A model generated the notes under the pieces. The model was not told the DNA's origin and ran no database searches. It worked only from the letters and a program-made list of their open reading frames with translations. Source: Drosophila persimilis (Eukaryota > Arthropoda > Insecta > Diptera > Drosophilidae). Taken from it: DNA of 64,000 nucleotides. Each line of letters starts with the position of its first letter. Within the stretch, counting starts at the first letter, position 1. The stretch lies in assembly GCF_003286085.1 (NCBI RefSeq), contig NW_020825312.1, positions 5,642,001 to 5,706,000 of the forward strand, given 5' to 3'. This document shows positions 9,859 through 22,000 of this stretch, piece after piece. The translations under genes were made by a program, and so were the position numbers.

Positions 9859-12800
9859 GTGCATAATTTGTTGGCTTTGGCCCACAGCACTACCCCACAC
9901 TCTCCCATAGACTGGGGCTAGACGAAGCCGTGCAGGCATCAAGACAGGCCAAAAGTCGTACCCTAAGCCAGGACGAGGACGCGGACGACACTCGCAACAG
10001 CTGCAGATTGCAAGTTGCCACCAACCTAGGACAGACAGAGAGGGACATGCACAGCGAGCCAAAGTGAACGAGGGAAATGGAGGGACGGAGGGCCGGAGGA
10101 CCGGAAAGCGAAAGAGATGAAAAGGTTGAAGGAGAAAAAGTGAAAGAGAGAAAGCGCCACACAGACATGGAATATTATTAAAAATTATAGCTGCAATTTA
10201 GGCGGCGGCGTAATTAAAATTAGTCAACTTAATGAAGCATCATCATCATTATCAGACATCGCAGAGGAATCTAGTCATATTCTGGGGAATCCCCTGTTTC
10301 GGAAAGTCATAAATATTCCCCCAAGATAAAAAACAACACTTGCATGATAGAGGCAAAACAAAGAGTAACACTTCCAAATGTGGATGCTAAACCAATCCAA
10401 CCTTGGGAGTGGCTTCGACTCCCATAAGACTGAACATTTACACATATATACAGCTTAACACAAAAGTATGTAGTAAGAAGCGATATATTTATATTTCTTA
10501 CCTCTGGGCTCGTTCTGTCTCTTCAGTCATCTTGATTCCATGGTAACCCATAGAAACACTTATCCTTTGCCAGCTCTAAGACACATACATACGTATTTAT
10601 ACAATATGCATAAAGATATCATTCCCAGACTAAAGATCATCATAGCTCTGTACTCCATCAGTTTTTCACTCCACACTTTCAAGGACTATTGTTTATCCGC
10701 CATTCGATGATTCGATGACGTAATCATGGCCACGCATATGGCGCGAAAAGAGCCAACGAGCTGGGGACCCAAGGATGCATTAAGACCCAATAACGACATC
10801 AGTGATGAGCATGAAATTAGTTTACAGAAAACACTTGATAGACTTATCGACAGACGGCGGGAATTCGGCATTTATGGCCGGAGATGTTTGCTCTAAACTG
10901 ATTCCGACGGGGGTGCAGGGTGCTCTGGAGTGCGGATGGAGGCATGCAACAATAAACAGACGCACACTTATTAATTAAAAGCATACATTAGTGCCAAGCA
11001 CTCCGGCACACATGGAAAGGGGCTTTATGTGCGGCCACAACATAAACCCCATAAAATCCGTATACGAGTATATGGCATGCCCCGCATTCTCCCTTCTGGC
11101 TCCGTAGACTCCAGCAACATTTGGCGCGCACATTGAATCGCTTTGTTGGCCTGTTTTGGGATCTAAATTGGCTTTGGTTTTGGCCCCATAAAAATTGGCT
11201 TAGTCGGCTGGAGTGTGCGTCTGTGACAAACTATTAAGTTACTTGAAAAGTTGGCATTATTCTCCGTTTATATTTAATCATAATTCCCATTAAAATTGCC
11301 TTTAAGGAACCCTTAGTATTAGATGATGGGACGGATGGATCGTAAAATCCTGTGTGTATGATTACTATAGTAAGGTATTGGAATAGTGGCACGAAGCGGT
11401 CGTTACATGCAGCTGTTTGAGGGATTTGGCAGGGGTTGAGTCTATGCCAGAAAACAGCGTGAAAGCTATGAATGATTTTCCATGAACTGAAGAAATCATA
11501 ACCAGCAAAACAATATTCAAGCTCGGGAAATTAGTAAAGCTATTATTAAAGAAGTTTTTGGGCCTATATTATAAATTCAAAGTACTTGGGGATAGGGCTA
11601 AAATATCAATTAAATAGTTTCACATCATCTGTATATATAATTTGTATATCTTTCACAAAAATGGCTAAAAAATCGACCGCTAGGCCAAACTACAAGAGAT
11701 TACTACATTAAAAATGAACCCCACTTTTGTATCACTTGTGGATATAGACTCTTCTATAAAGATGCATCGATTTTTATGGAATCTTACCTAATATTACGAA
11801 TATACTTAAGGGCTAGTTATTTTTTCTTGTTTTTAGCAACTACTTTAAGGATAAAACTGTTTGACAAGGATAACATCCTTGTACAAAGAATGTGCCACAT
11901 ATCCCAGATTTTATGTGATATTTCGTATTGGCAGCGCCGATCTCCAAAATAATTAATCTGTTGAAAAGGTATTTTCTGATCTTTCATGGGATTTTTATTT
12001 GTGTCAATGACTCTTCCTGAAGATATATCGAGTAAAAGTTGAAGTTTTCAACCACTTGTAATGTTTCTTCAACTTTTACTAAGCAAAGCTTGTTTCAAAA
12101 TATTGGAACTATTCTTGTAGCCGCTCACCCAGGACAGCAACCGACATTTCATACATTCAAAAGATGGCATTTTGTCGAACAGTATAATCAAAGACAAATA
12201 TTCGAATATCCATAGTTTATTTATGCTGTTTGTGGCTCAGGAAACAAAGGCAAAGCATTCCTTAGTTTTTATTCCAATATTGCTTTGAGCACTTACAGGT
12301 GTATATGTGCACATGTGTATGTATTTGTATGTACATGTGGCAGTCAGAGAAACTGCCAGGTGTTTGAGGCATAAGCAAATGCCAGACTTTAATATACTTT
12401 GGTGGCACTATCTGTAGTTTTCGATGCAAAGGATGTAGATATCAGTGACGACTTGCAATCGACAGGGTCCATGTGGCAGTGCTTTCATTTTATTTTTCTA
12501 ATTTATTTAATTTTCTAATGATTTATTTATCTGGCTATTTCCCTTGTCTTCAGCTTTATCTCTCTCCCGCATGGATGCATGCGTGCTGTATGTATCTGTG
12601 CTTCTGAATCTGCATGCCTGTGTATCTAGATTTGACTTGAACACATGGCACGTACCGTGCAACATGCATCGAAAAACAAATAAATATTTTTGCAACAGCT
12701 GCAGCTGAAAATATATGTTCACATTTGTACCACAAAAAGCGGCTCCTCGCCACTTCCGGCCACCCTACAATGCCACACAAATGCATGCACTTGCACCCAC

Positions 12801-15080
12801 TGACACACCATCCGTAATTGGGAGATGTGCAGCGCCCATCCTCTGAGGCGTGTTCAATTAAATTTTCTCGACCCATGCATGCGGGTGGTCGAGCGCGAGG
12901 GATGGCCACCACGAATACTTCATATTTATTTCGATTAGACCAGAGCCAGACCATCCTAGCATCCTTGACTTCCCTCTCAATTAATTTGTTTGTTTATTGC
13001 ATTTCATGCACCATATTTAAATCACAAAAAGAAAAGGCCAGAGGGTACGGTCAGTTATGGGCGCACTCATATCGTTTATCACTATATGGCCTATTAATTA
13101 CCAAATACTCGCACCAAATAGCGCCACTCAAACCGCCCGACCTTCGATCGTCCTATCGGCCACACCAGCCTCCCCTCTGTTACCTGCCAGCCACAATACT
13201 GTCTCCAATGGGGAACATTCGCTTTAACCAGAAGCTTGATACCCTCTAAGTAAATATCTCCTGCTGTTGCATGCCATATAAAAATATGTGTGCAAAACCG
13301 GACATACTAGAATATGTACATCATCACAAAGTGTATCTGCAGCCTCGGCTATCGAATATAAATTTCTTTATTGGTTTCAAATTGCATTTGCACTTGTTTT
13401 TATGGCGTTGGCTCAGGATGGTCATGGTCCTGGTCCTGGTCCTTGTCCTGGCCATGGTCATGGGCGACAGACAGCGGACAATGAAATGCAAGTGCAGTTT
13501 GCGCCATCCGGAGTGCTCCTGTTTAAAAATTGCGAACGGGAATGGAGACGAAGAGTACTGTTGCCTGATTGGGCAGTACCAAAGATAGAATCTGGTGGTG
13601 GCTCTTGCTCCTGTAGCTCATTCTGTCGCCCCGGCTGTTGTTGTGTCTGGCGCACTTCACATGATAAATGATGCACAAAACTAAACGATGAAAATCGCTG
13701 CAGCATGCTCCATGCTCTGAATTCAAGTACAGAAGCGAGCCCGACCCCAAGTATGACGGGGATGCATCGGCCGACTAATAAGCAAACAGAACAGAGCGTG
13801 AAATCCCTTAAAGGCTTTTTAATTTCAAAATCAAGCGAGATGATTTCATAAAACTGTGTGAACATTGTAAGCTTTCTGCATTGACAATTCCAATATCCAG
13901 CATCCCCCAGTGGTAGAGATTTTAGAAATTAATATGGATTGCAGGAATTTCTAATTAGTTTCCCTTTATAAATATGGCTTACTCAAAAAAACATAATGCT
14001 CCAATCATATGGCACTGTCTCTCGTACCATCACTTCCGGCCTTTACGCTTTGATTTCTTAAGTTCTGCAGTGCGTTTTGGTGGATCGAAATATGCCAGGA
14101 CCAGCAAAGAAAACCGAACACCCAGAATCATAAGGAATGACCATACCGGGCTGCTGAATCTGGATCACATCGGATCATCATTATTACGTCTTCCACGCGC
14201 TTACTCTCCTCTACTAATGGGTAGTAGCGAAGCAAAGGAAAGAGATAAAATACTCCAAAATTCCAATTACATACTGGATCATTAGGTGGAAAGCGGAAAA
14301 ACGAAGTGCAAGAATGGACACTAGAATAGAACCAACAAATCAATTCGTCCCTTTTCCTAACAGCGATACCAAATGACAAAGAGAGAGAAAAGGCCGCGGC
14401 AGTCATCGGCAGCGGTAGCAATTCTGCCGCTTACACATAATAAATATTTTACATATATTCTATAAGTTCCAAAAGTCATAAGGAGGATGTCCCATGGCCC
14501 TGGGCCGATATTCATCCCTCAAGGGTCCTTCCATTTCCATACTGAACAAAGTTATGGCCACGATTCGTTGACTGCCGAAGTCGCTCTCCAGATGATTAAC
14601 AAGTGCTGCTGTCTTGCTGAGTATCTGCCAATGGAGTAGCCCTTTCAAGGGTGAAAGAAATCCTTTAAAAATTTGTCACTCGTTTGTTCACCTTTCGGTT
14701 ATCTCTGCTTCAATCGAAGGCTCCATTTATGGGACGGAAGTAGATCGTACTTCCTGCAGCCTAAAATAGCTGAAAAATAAAAAATGAGTACCAGAGCCAG
14801 AGCCAGAGCCAGGACCCCTTGGATATATGTACATATGTACATATTTACGGACTGACATTTAGCCAGGACAATGGTCGCGCGAAGGAGAAGACCGACCAAT
14901 GTTCGAACGCACATTGTTAACAAAGGTCAGGGGTCGGAGGTGGGTAGCGGGGCCATGAGGCAAGCAGTAGGCAGGGGAGGAAGTCGGATATGTCCACACC
15001 AACACCAGTGCCAACACTCACATGGACATGTGACAAATTCCACTCCCAGGGCCCAAACATATGCAAAATGTATAATTAAC

Positions 15081-15083
<3 letters not shown>

Positions 15084-15121
<38 letters not shown>
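15084..15121. repeat. (AC)19 microsatellite
   Basis: Uninterrupted AC dinucleotides. They create Thr-His and Cys-Val shadow frames on both strands. Confidence 0.98.
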
Positions 15122-15123
<2 letters not shown>

Positions 15124-16360
15124 TCGCAAGGGGGAGGCTGGGGTCGGTGATCGTGGGTCATGTCGAGTGGCAGTAACAAAAGAAGTACGAGAGGAGGAAC
15201 AAGAAAGGGATGTGTGGAAAATGTTACGGCCATTTACACAGTCAGCAGGCCATTGGACCTTCCTCGTGTCCACTCCGATCCGGACATGGCCGGCAAGGCA
15301 TTGAATACTCGTATTTTGACTTGCTCGATACCCTTTTCCACCGTCCGAGCAGTTCAACGAGACCAACTCGGTTGCTTCAGTGCTACAAATCTATGCGTGT
15401 AGTGTTTTAGTCTTCTTTTGCAGTATAATGGTACCTTTTGAAAATTATTTTGCATGAATCACCATCTATTGGATGGATTTCAGATTGGTTGACAATAGTT
15501 ACTATTTAAATTTAATTATTCGGAGTTTTCCGATACCCTTTCGCCGTGTTTGGGTACGTATAATGGTACTATATTGCTGAGATATTCCTATTTTAATCTG
15601 TTTCAGATTAATTTTAATATCCGGCATTAATATGTATTTAAAAGACTTAAGAAAGCATTCTTGGCCCTTCTGGTTTCGATTGGATCATTATTACGACCGT
15701 ATTATTAGGCCGTAACAAGGAGCGTTTCTTCAAATGAAGAGTGTCTGAGATTCGTTTGACCATCGCTCATTTCTGCGGCTTTTTTTCGATTACCTCTCTG
15801 CCACTTCCACCCACTGCTCTTCTCTGTATGTGTGGTAACAATGAAACGGGGAAAATGTTGCTCATTTTTTGCCGACCATTCCCACTGCCTCTCCTGCACC
15901 TCATGGCTGATGTTTGGCCCATCGGCTGCTCCTTTGGTTGCCACCGCCCTTGCTGCTGCTGCTGCTTCTGCTACTGAATGCTGTGGTCAGCATTGCTGCC
16001 CCACCTGCTGGTGCCACATCCACTTCCACATTTCCACCCGCCCACTCCCTCCTGGGCAAAAATATGGAAACATTTGGCACTAATTGCATGTGCTCGGCGG
16101 CAGCGGCAACGGCAACAGCAACAGCAGCAGCAGCAGCAACGGCAGCGCTGTTGCTACAGTCGGAGTCTCGTTTGGAGGAGCGACAGTTATGACAGGCAGC
16201 GATGCTGCCTCTGCCTGTGTTGCCGCTGCTGCTGCTCCACACAGCACAAAAGAAATTGCGCAAAAATCGTTGTAACAAAAGAACAGGGGACATGCACGCA
16301 CACACATACTGGTGTGCCGTTAAGGGGGACAATTGGAGGACATCATAAACGTTTGCCAGC

Positions 16361-16400
16361 AGAGCAGAGCAGAGCAGAGCAGAGCAGAGCAGAGCAGAGG
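16361..16400. repeat. (AGAGC)8 pentanucleotide repeat
   Basis: Seven perfect AGAGC units followed by AGAGG. The 5-bp period opens long shadow frames (SRAEQ; LLCSA) on both strands. Confidence 0.97.
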
Positions 16401-18824
16401 AGTGGCTGGTGGCAGTGGCAGGACAAAAAATGTGGCAGAAAAGGCAGTACCCACCCAAACGTATGAGCACACAGGGTAACGGAGGAATGGAGGGTCGGAG
16501 GCATGTGCCTCCTGTTGCTCTCGGACCCGCTCCGGCCACTCTTTTCTAATAGTTGTTACACATACCCATAAAAGGCAACGACGTGCAATAGGAACAGCGA
16601 CCATTGAGTGAGGCCGTGCCAGCAAGGACATCGTTGTCAATGGCAATGACAAAGGAAACAATTCGCGGTGGCAAATGCATGCCTTCGCGTGGCGTGGCCG
16701 TTACTATGGGGTTGCCCATGGGCTTATTACCTTTTTCAATAAAAACCCACCCATGCACACGCATGCACGCATCCAGAAGGTGACCCATTGAGCCCTATGC
16801 TTCCTGTGAAGATAGCTGAATCCCGAGTGGAATCCAGAGCACAGCTAGGCAATATGAAAACGGTTGCATACTCGGAAAAAATGCAGCTCGTATGCTTCTC
16901 CAGCTCCTGACGGAGACATTGATACTTTAAAAGATGGTTCTGCTCTTCTCTGTAATAAATGCAAAGGTTACCCCTCGACCGACCCGACCAACCGCTTTCA
17001 CACGGCATGGGAATGGAGTCTCTAATTGGTTTTGCGTTAGTGTGATGATGCTCTTGCCAAAGTATTTTGGCAACAGCAGTTAGGCTCCTACTCGCTCTCA
17101 AACGCATCCTCACTCATCTACACTGCAGAAAATCTTTCAAAAGTCAAGAATATGCCGAATGTAACACAGCTTTCTTTAGAAGGCATCTTTGGACAAATTC
17201 AGATTGCTAGATTTATGGGTACATATATTCATCTAAAGATTCTTTCCCTTTTGATTTCCCCCTTTTCAATTATGTCTTGAGATTCTTCCTTTGGGATCGT
17301 ACGGTTCGTTCAAAAAATTGATTTGGTGACGTTTTTCCTCCCAGTGGAGAAGCGGCAGAAGAAGACATTACAGAGATGGAGAAGAATGAGAGGCGAAAAT
17401 TTATTGAAGAGCAAACTCATTTGACTATAACTTATGATTGGATTATCGGTTTAGTATGGCATTTGACAGCAGCCAGCCATGTGTGTGTGTGTCTGTGATA
17501 AGACATATGTCTGTGGCTGTGGCAGTGGCAGTGGCAGTGGCAGCGGCAGTGTGTGGAGTGTTCCCGTGCTTGCGCCTACATGCAGGCTATGGGATGCCCA
17601 AGACTCTGTGCCGTAGCTCCCCCTAGGAAAGTCATAAATGCGCCGCAGACAAGCGGAAAGATGCTGGCTGACTGTCTCTTTCCGCCTGGCTGTCGCTCCG
17701 TCGGACTGGCTTCTGTTGGCTGGTCTTTTTGGCCAGCGATTCCGTCTGGCTGCAACGGTCTGGCCTCCTCCTTGGCCTCGGCCCCGGCCCCGGCCTCGGC
17801 CTCGGCCTCGTCCTGAATCTGAGCTTGCTTTTTCGAGTCTCGTTCGGCTGCTTCATTTGGGTCTGGCAGCATGCAACGGCAGCATCAGTAGTAGTCAACG
17901 CGATTGCTTTATGTCTGTGCCACACCACCCTGGTGCTTGCCCTCCACAGCATGCATCCCCCGCTCAGCTTTGTGTGTGCGCCTGGTTAGGGTCTGTTTTA
18001 TTGCGCCATAAACACGCACTTAAGCACACAGACATACCCACGAAGCCACACACACCGAAGCACATTCACATGTACAGCCATATACAGATACAGCCTAAGT
18101 AGTACCCAAACCCCCAGCCCCACACATTGGCCGTAACTTTTTGGGAAACCTTTTGGAAATGTGTAGCCAAGTGTAAAATTTTGATTTTTCAACCTCCACA
18201 AACAAAGTGACGCTCGAAAGGGAAGTCTCTACGGGGTGGGTATACTGGTAGCTCCCCAAATTCCGAAGCACATCAAAAGGGGCATCGATAAAGCATCCTT
18301 CTCACAATATCGGAGATATTGCACTTGCTCAGAGCGACAAGATCTGGACTATCTGATAGCCCTATCTGATAAGTTCAACTGAAAACTTGTTTCCTTCATC
18401 TATAGTTCTATCCTCATTTCTATTTCTATCCTCCTGGAAAAAATGTATTCAAAATTGTAGCTCTTGTATCAGTATCACTAATCTACTACACAACTATTCT
18501 TAATTGAATATCCATATAAGGCCACTATGCCCGGCCTTTTGGCAACTTATTATACAGCAGTGGCATAAACCTCAACATTTTAGAAGCGTTTTGAAAACGT
18601 GTATTCCTTTCTATAGTGATTCGGCTATGGTAGTGATCCAGGCACTATTGCAAGCATCTTCCTATTCTACCAACAGTCTATTCCAATCTGAACTTTGAAA
18701 TCTAAAACAAACAAGAAACTTCGAAGAATACCGATCTGTGTTTTCCAAAGTCTAATTAAGCTTCTTTTAATTAAGTGTTCATTGAGCAGTTTGTCTGGGC
18801 TCCAATCGCTGTCAGGGTACTGTG

Positions 18825-19004
18825 CTACCCGATCCTGATTATCTTTTCCTTCTCATCATCAGTGATGTTAGAGGTGTTGGCATCCGATACGAGCTTCACC
18901 TTTATGGTCATGCGTGCGATCTTATTGTCCAAATGCAAAGGCGTACCACACCGAGCCAAACGCCCGGCGGCCTTCGGACCCAAGAACAACGTTTCGAAAA
19001 TCAT
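18825..19004 (-). CDS. Possible 59-residue small protein or retrocopy fragment
   Basis: Minus strand, ATG at 19004-19002 and TAG at 18827-18825. The product begins MIFETLFLGPKAAGRLARCG and ends in a charged stretch (MTIKVKLVSDANTSNITDDE, then KEKIIRIG). Codon choice is strongly G/C-ending (AAG, GTG, CTC, GCC, AAC, ACC, ATC), unlike the AT-rich flanks, which is why I list it. Readable codons continue after the stop (HSTLTAIGAQTNCSMNT), which suggests an older longer frame. Two plus-strand frames of 82 and 115 codons cover the same bases; the longer is the exact codon-register antisense, begins without ATG, and is hydrophobic as expected of an antisense frame. No family is recognised. Confidence 0.3.
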   Translation of the reverse strand: MIFETLFLGPKAAGRLARCGTPLHLDNKIARMTIKVKLVSDANTSNITDDEKEKIIRIG

Positions 19005-22000
19005 TTATTGTGTGATCTACAGGGCTGCACGTCTGTTGGGTCATTCTATCTTATCAAAGAGCCTTTTTAAACCACCGCGTGTTTCCTATCACTATCGGAG
19101 TAGAAGCAATGAGTCAGAATAGGCCTTTACATTGGCTGAAGCACGCTGTTGTGTCTTGGGACAGTTCACTTTTAAACCAAGCAGATTATGGATAAAAATA
19201 CAAAAAATAGGCGACAATAACTGGATTCTTTTATCTGCAGTGGAACAAAATGAAGAAGTCCCATTAATATGTATCGAATTGGTGTGGGTGTCTGCTGCCA
19301 AGTGAAAATTTGAGTCTGAAATTTCTAACTCCCTGAAAACCACCAATGTTCTTTCCCCATAAATCGATTATGGCCGCAGGGGTCCACAAAATTCGTTTAT
19401 CTAATTTCACAATTATTTTAAACTACTTGTTTCAAGGACTACATTCATATGTTTATCTTTTCCTTCCTCAGAAATAATTTAATAGGAAAATTTGTGTGTT
19501 CATATCTGCTGTTTTTTATGTCATTAGTGGTGATAGTTGCGCTAATACGCAGAACAAAGCAAAAACGCAATGTTTAGCGCAAAAGTAATCGAATATTTCG
19601 ATTAGACGCACCTGCCCTCGAAAAGGACGCCATTTTTCCCACCACTAGGCCCGTATGCTTATCCTAAAGCAAAGACGGATTACGCAGCCACAGTTTAAAC
19701 AGCTTATAATATAAGGGGATTTGAATATGAACCGATTTTGAACATTTTAGTATATAATCGACTTCTAGCTTTTGTGACAAAATGATTTTTTCCATCACAC
19801 ACAGCCAGACAGCCAGGAAAATTGGTTCTGAAAATTTCAACAATCGATAACCTCTGCCGCAGCGCTGCTGCCAGCTCAGCTGGAAAGCCAACTCCTTTCC
19901 CATAGGGCTATCTCTGTTTTCAGCTTGTTAGTGAGAAAAGTCTAATGTCATGCAGCTATTATCGTTAGGCACATTGTATGTGCTAGACATTCAATGTTCA
20001 TAAGGTGATAGTTCGGATAGCGTCAATCTATGCGAACGATCGAGAATATAAAGATGTGAAAGACCAGTTAAACCATTGAGCCAGAAAACATGTCATATCG
20101 TTGCAGAACGTACATACACTTAATACGATATTATGTTCCTAAAAGGATATTGAAAAACATTCAGACATAACAAACGTACAAAGCGAAATCGAGAATTAGG
20201 TTGGATTATCCAGTAGTTGTTTTTTTTATAAATATATATATAGGACTCTCATGTTGCTTTCCCCGTTATCCTTGAAGGTAGACCGAAATTATCCTCCAGT
20301 GTAGTGATAATACAGGTAGCCTGATTTCCTACGGTACAGCCTGTCATTGGTGCACTCTCTGGCCGGAATTTGATACATTAAGCTCAACTAAATGACAGAC
20401 TGGGTCTAAAGAGGGGCCGGGGGGGCTTCTCCCCTTGTTTCAGGGATGGCGTTGCCAAGTGTCGCAGCATAAGAGGCGAAAAAATCTGGGCGTAAACTAA
20501 TTATGTCTGCTTTTTAGGCGCTCATGCAGGCGTGGCGGAGGCGACTGATATACATACACGGAGAAGCGTACGGCGGAAGATAGGGACACTCGGGGGAAGA
20601 TATTGAATTTCTAAGTGACATTTGCTTGCTTCAGGAGACGAGGACTCGAGCAGCTCCTGGGATACGAGTATATTCAACAAGTCTTGGGTGGATATAATTT
20701 TTAAGCCCTGCCTATCTTTGCCGCCCCCTTGGCCGTGCTACAGGCAGCACCTCTGGCGCTAATTGGTGAGGGTGTGTGTGTGAGTTTGTGTCGAGTAACT
20801 CGATTTTGGATCAAAGTGGAGCGCTTCCGGTCTGTATTAATGGCTTATTCCTGCTGCTCCGTGCAGATGTATAACACTTATGTAATCCGTAAGAGAAACT
20901 TGCAAACACTGACAGAAAGAGAGTGGACAAGAGAGGCTGCTGTTAACAACAAAGCTACCACAAAGAGAGCAATCCTGCTCTTAACCAAAGTATAACAGTT
21001 TCGCACAGCACTCTTGCCATAAACTTGTGTTAACTGTACTTGTATAACTAAGGGAGGACCCACCACCCCTTGGTTCCCCAAGCCGGGACCAGAACCGCGC
21101 CACGTATAAGAGTGGAGCGCCATAAATCACGACAGCATTTGATTAGCGTCAATTCCACGTAGCCCCACAATCAATTCCCATTCACATCCACACTTCTCTC
21201 TCTGCACTCGCTCTCTATGGCATCTCCCGCTTGTCATTTCTCCAGTTTTGAATTTTGCGCAAGCGCCTGTAAAGTCCTCATTGTTTCCTTTTTCTTGATT
21301 ACTAGCGGTCCAGCCACATTTCGCTGTGGCACATTGTGGTTGCATGCACGAGAAATGAGGAACAAAACAAAGCATACCTTTTTTCTAAATTTCTATATGC
21401 AATACTTGAGGGTACGCTACACGCCATATTTCGTTCCCGTCGTCTCCAATGGATCGTCTCCCCTTCCCCATTCCATTGCTGCATTTCCACCACTTGAATC
21501 CATTTAAAACCCATTCGAATGTGAAGATCGCGTCACATTTCGTCTAAGTATAAATATTTCAACAGTGGATAAAACATGGACCACTCAATTGACTCTCTTT
21601 TAGCTATTTTTTGAAGGCGCTCACTGGTATGATAATGCAGATACATATATAATACTTAATGACAATGGCTTTGTCCGAGAAAAGTGATTCTCTTTTAATG
21701 ATCCTTCCACTGAAATGCTCCCATTGGACCGCCTGTGGCACACACCGTATAAACCCCACTTTGCACCCTTAGGAAGAGATTAGCTTTAGTTATAAAATCA
21801 TTGGCTTTAGTTGATCGAACATAGGTTTGGCTGGTTACTTTAAGTACAGTTGAATACGAAGATAATACCTTACTTTTCTCGATTATTCTTTATGTGTTTC
21901 TCTGCGGCCTGGGAAATGGATATGACATCAGCATGGATGTGCCAGAAACAGCACAGTAGCAAGCTGCAGTAATTATCCGATCGCCATGATTAAACATTTT

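Larger units (their letters stand above)
6083..18824. other. Gene-poor stretch with simple repeats; no supported gene
   Basis: About 12.7 kb with many short overlapping frames, none with coding character. A perfect 24-bp palindrome of ATACAT type sits at 6100-6123. Short tandem arrays occur at 8331-8373 (11-bp gtgaggagcaa type), 8590-8626 (cagtccct), 9525-9550 (gagcag), 9640-9665 (ccagac) and 14795-14815 (ccagag). CAG/CAA-rich DNA at 16098-16150 gives poly-Ala, -Gln and -Ser shadow frames. The GC-rich patches between AT-rich ones resemble fly regulatory or intronic DNA, but I cannot tie the stretch to a gene. Confidence 0.6.

Noticed and set aside
15901-16539. 212-codon minus frame rich in Ala, Val and Ser
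   Set aside because: It is generated by CAG/CAA and AGAGC simple repeats; the same bases are open in several frames on both strands.
20047-20070. TATAAAG plus initiator-like motif
   Set aside because: Spacing (about 19 bp) is short, and only a 26-codon frame follows.
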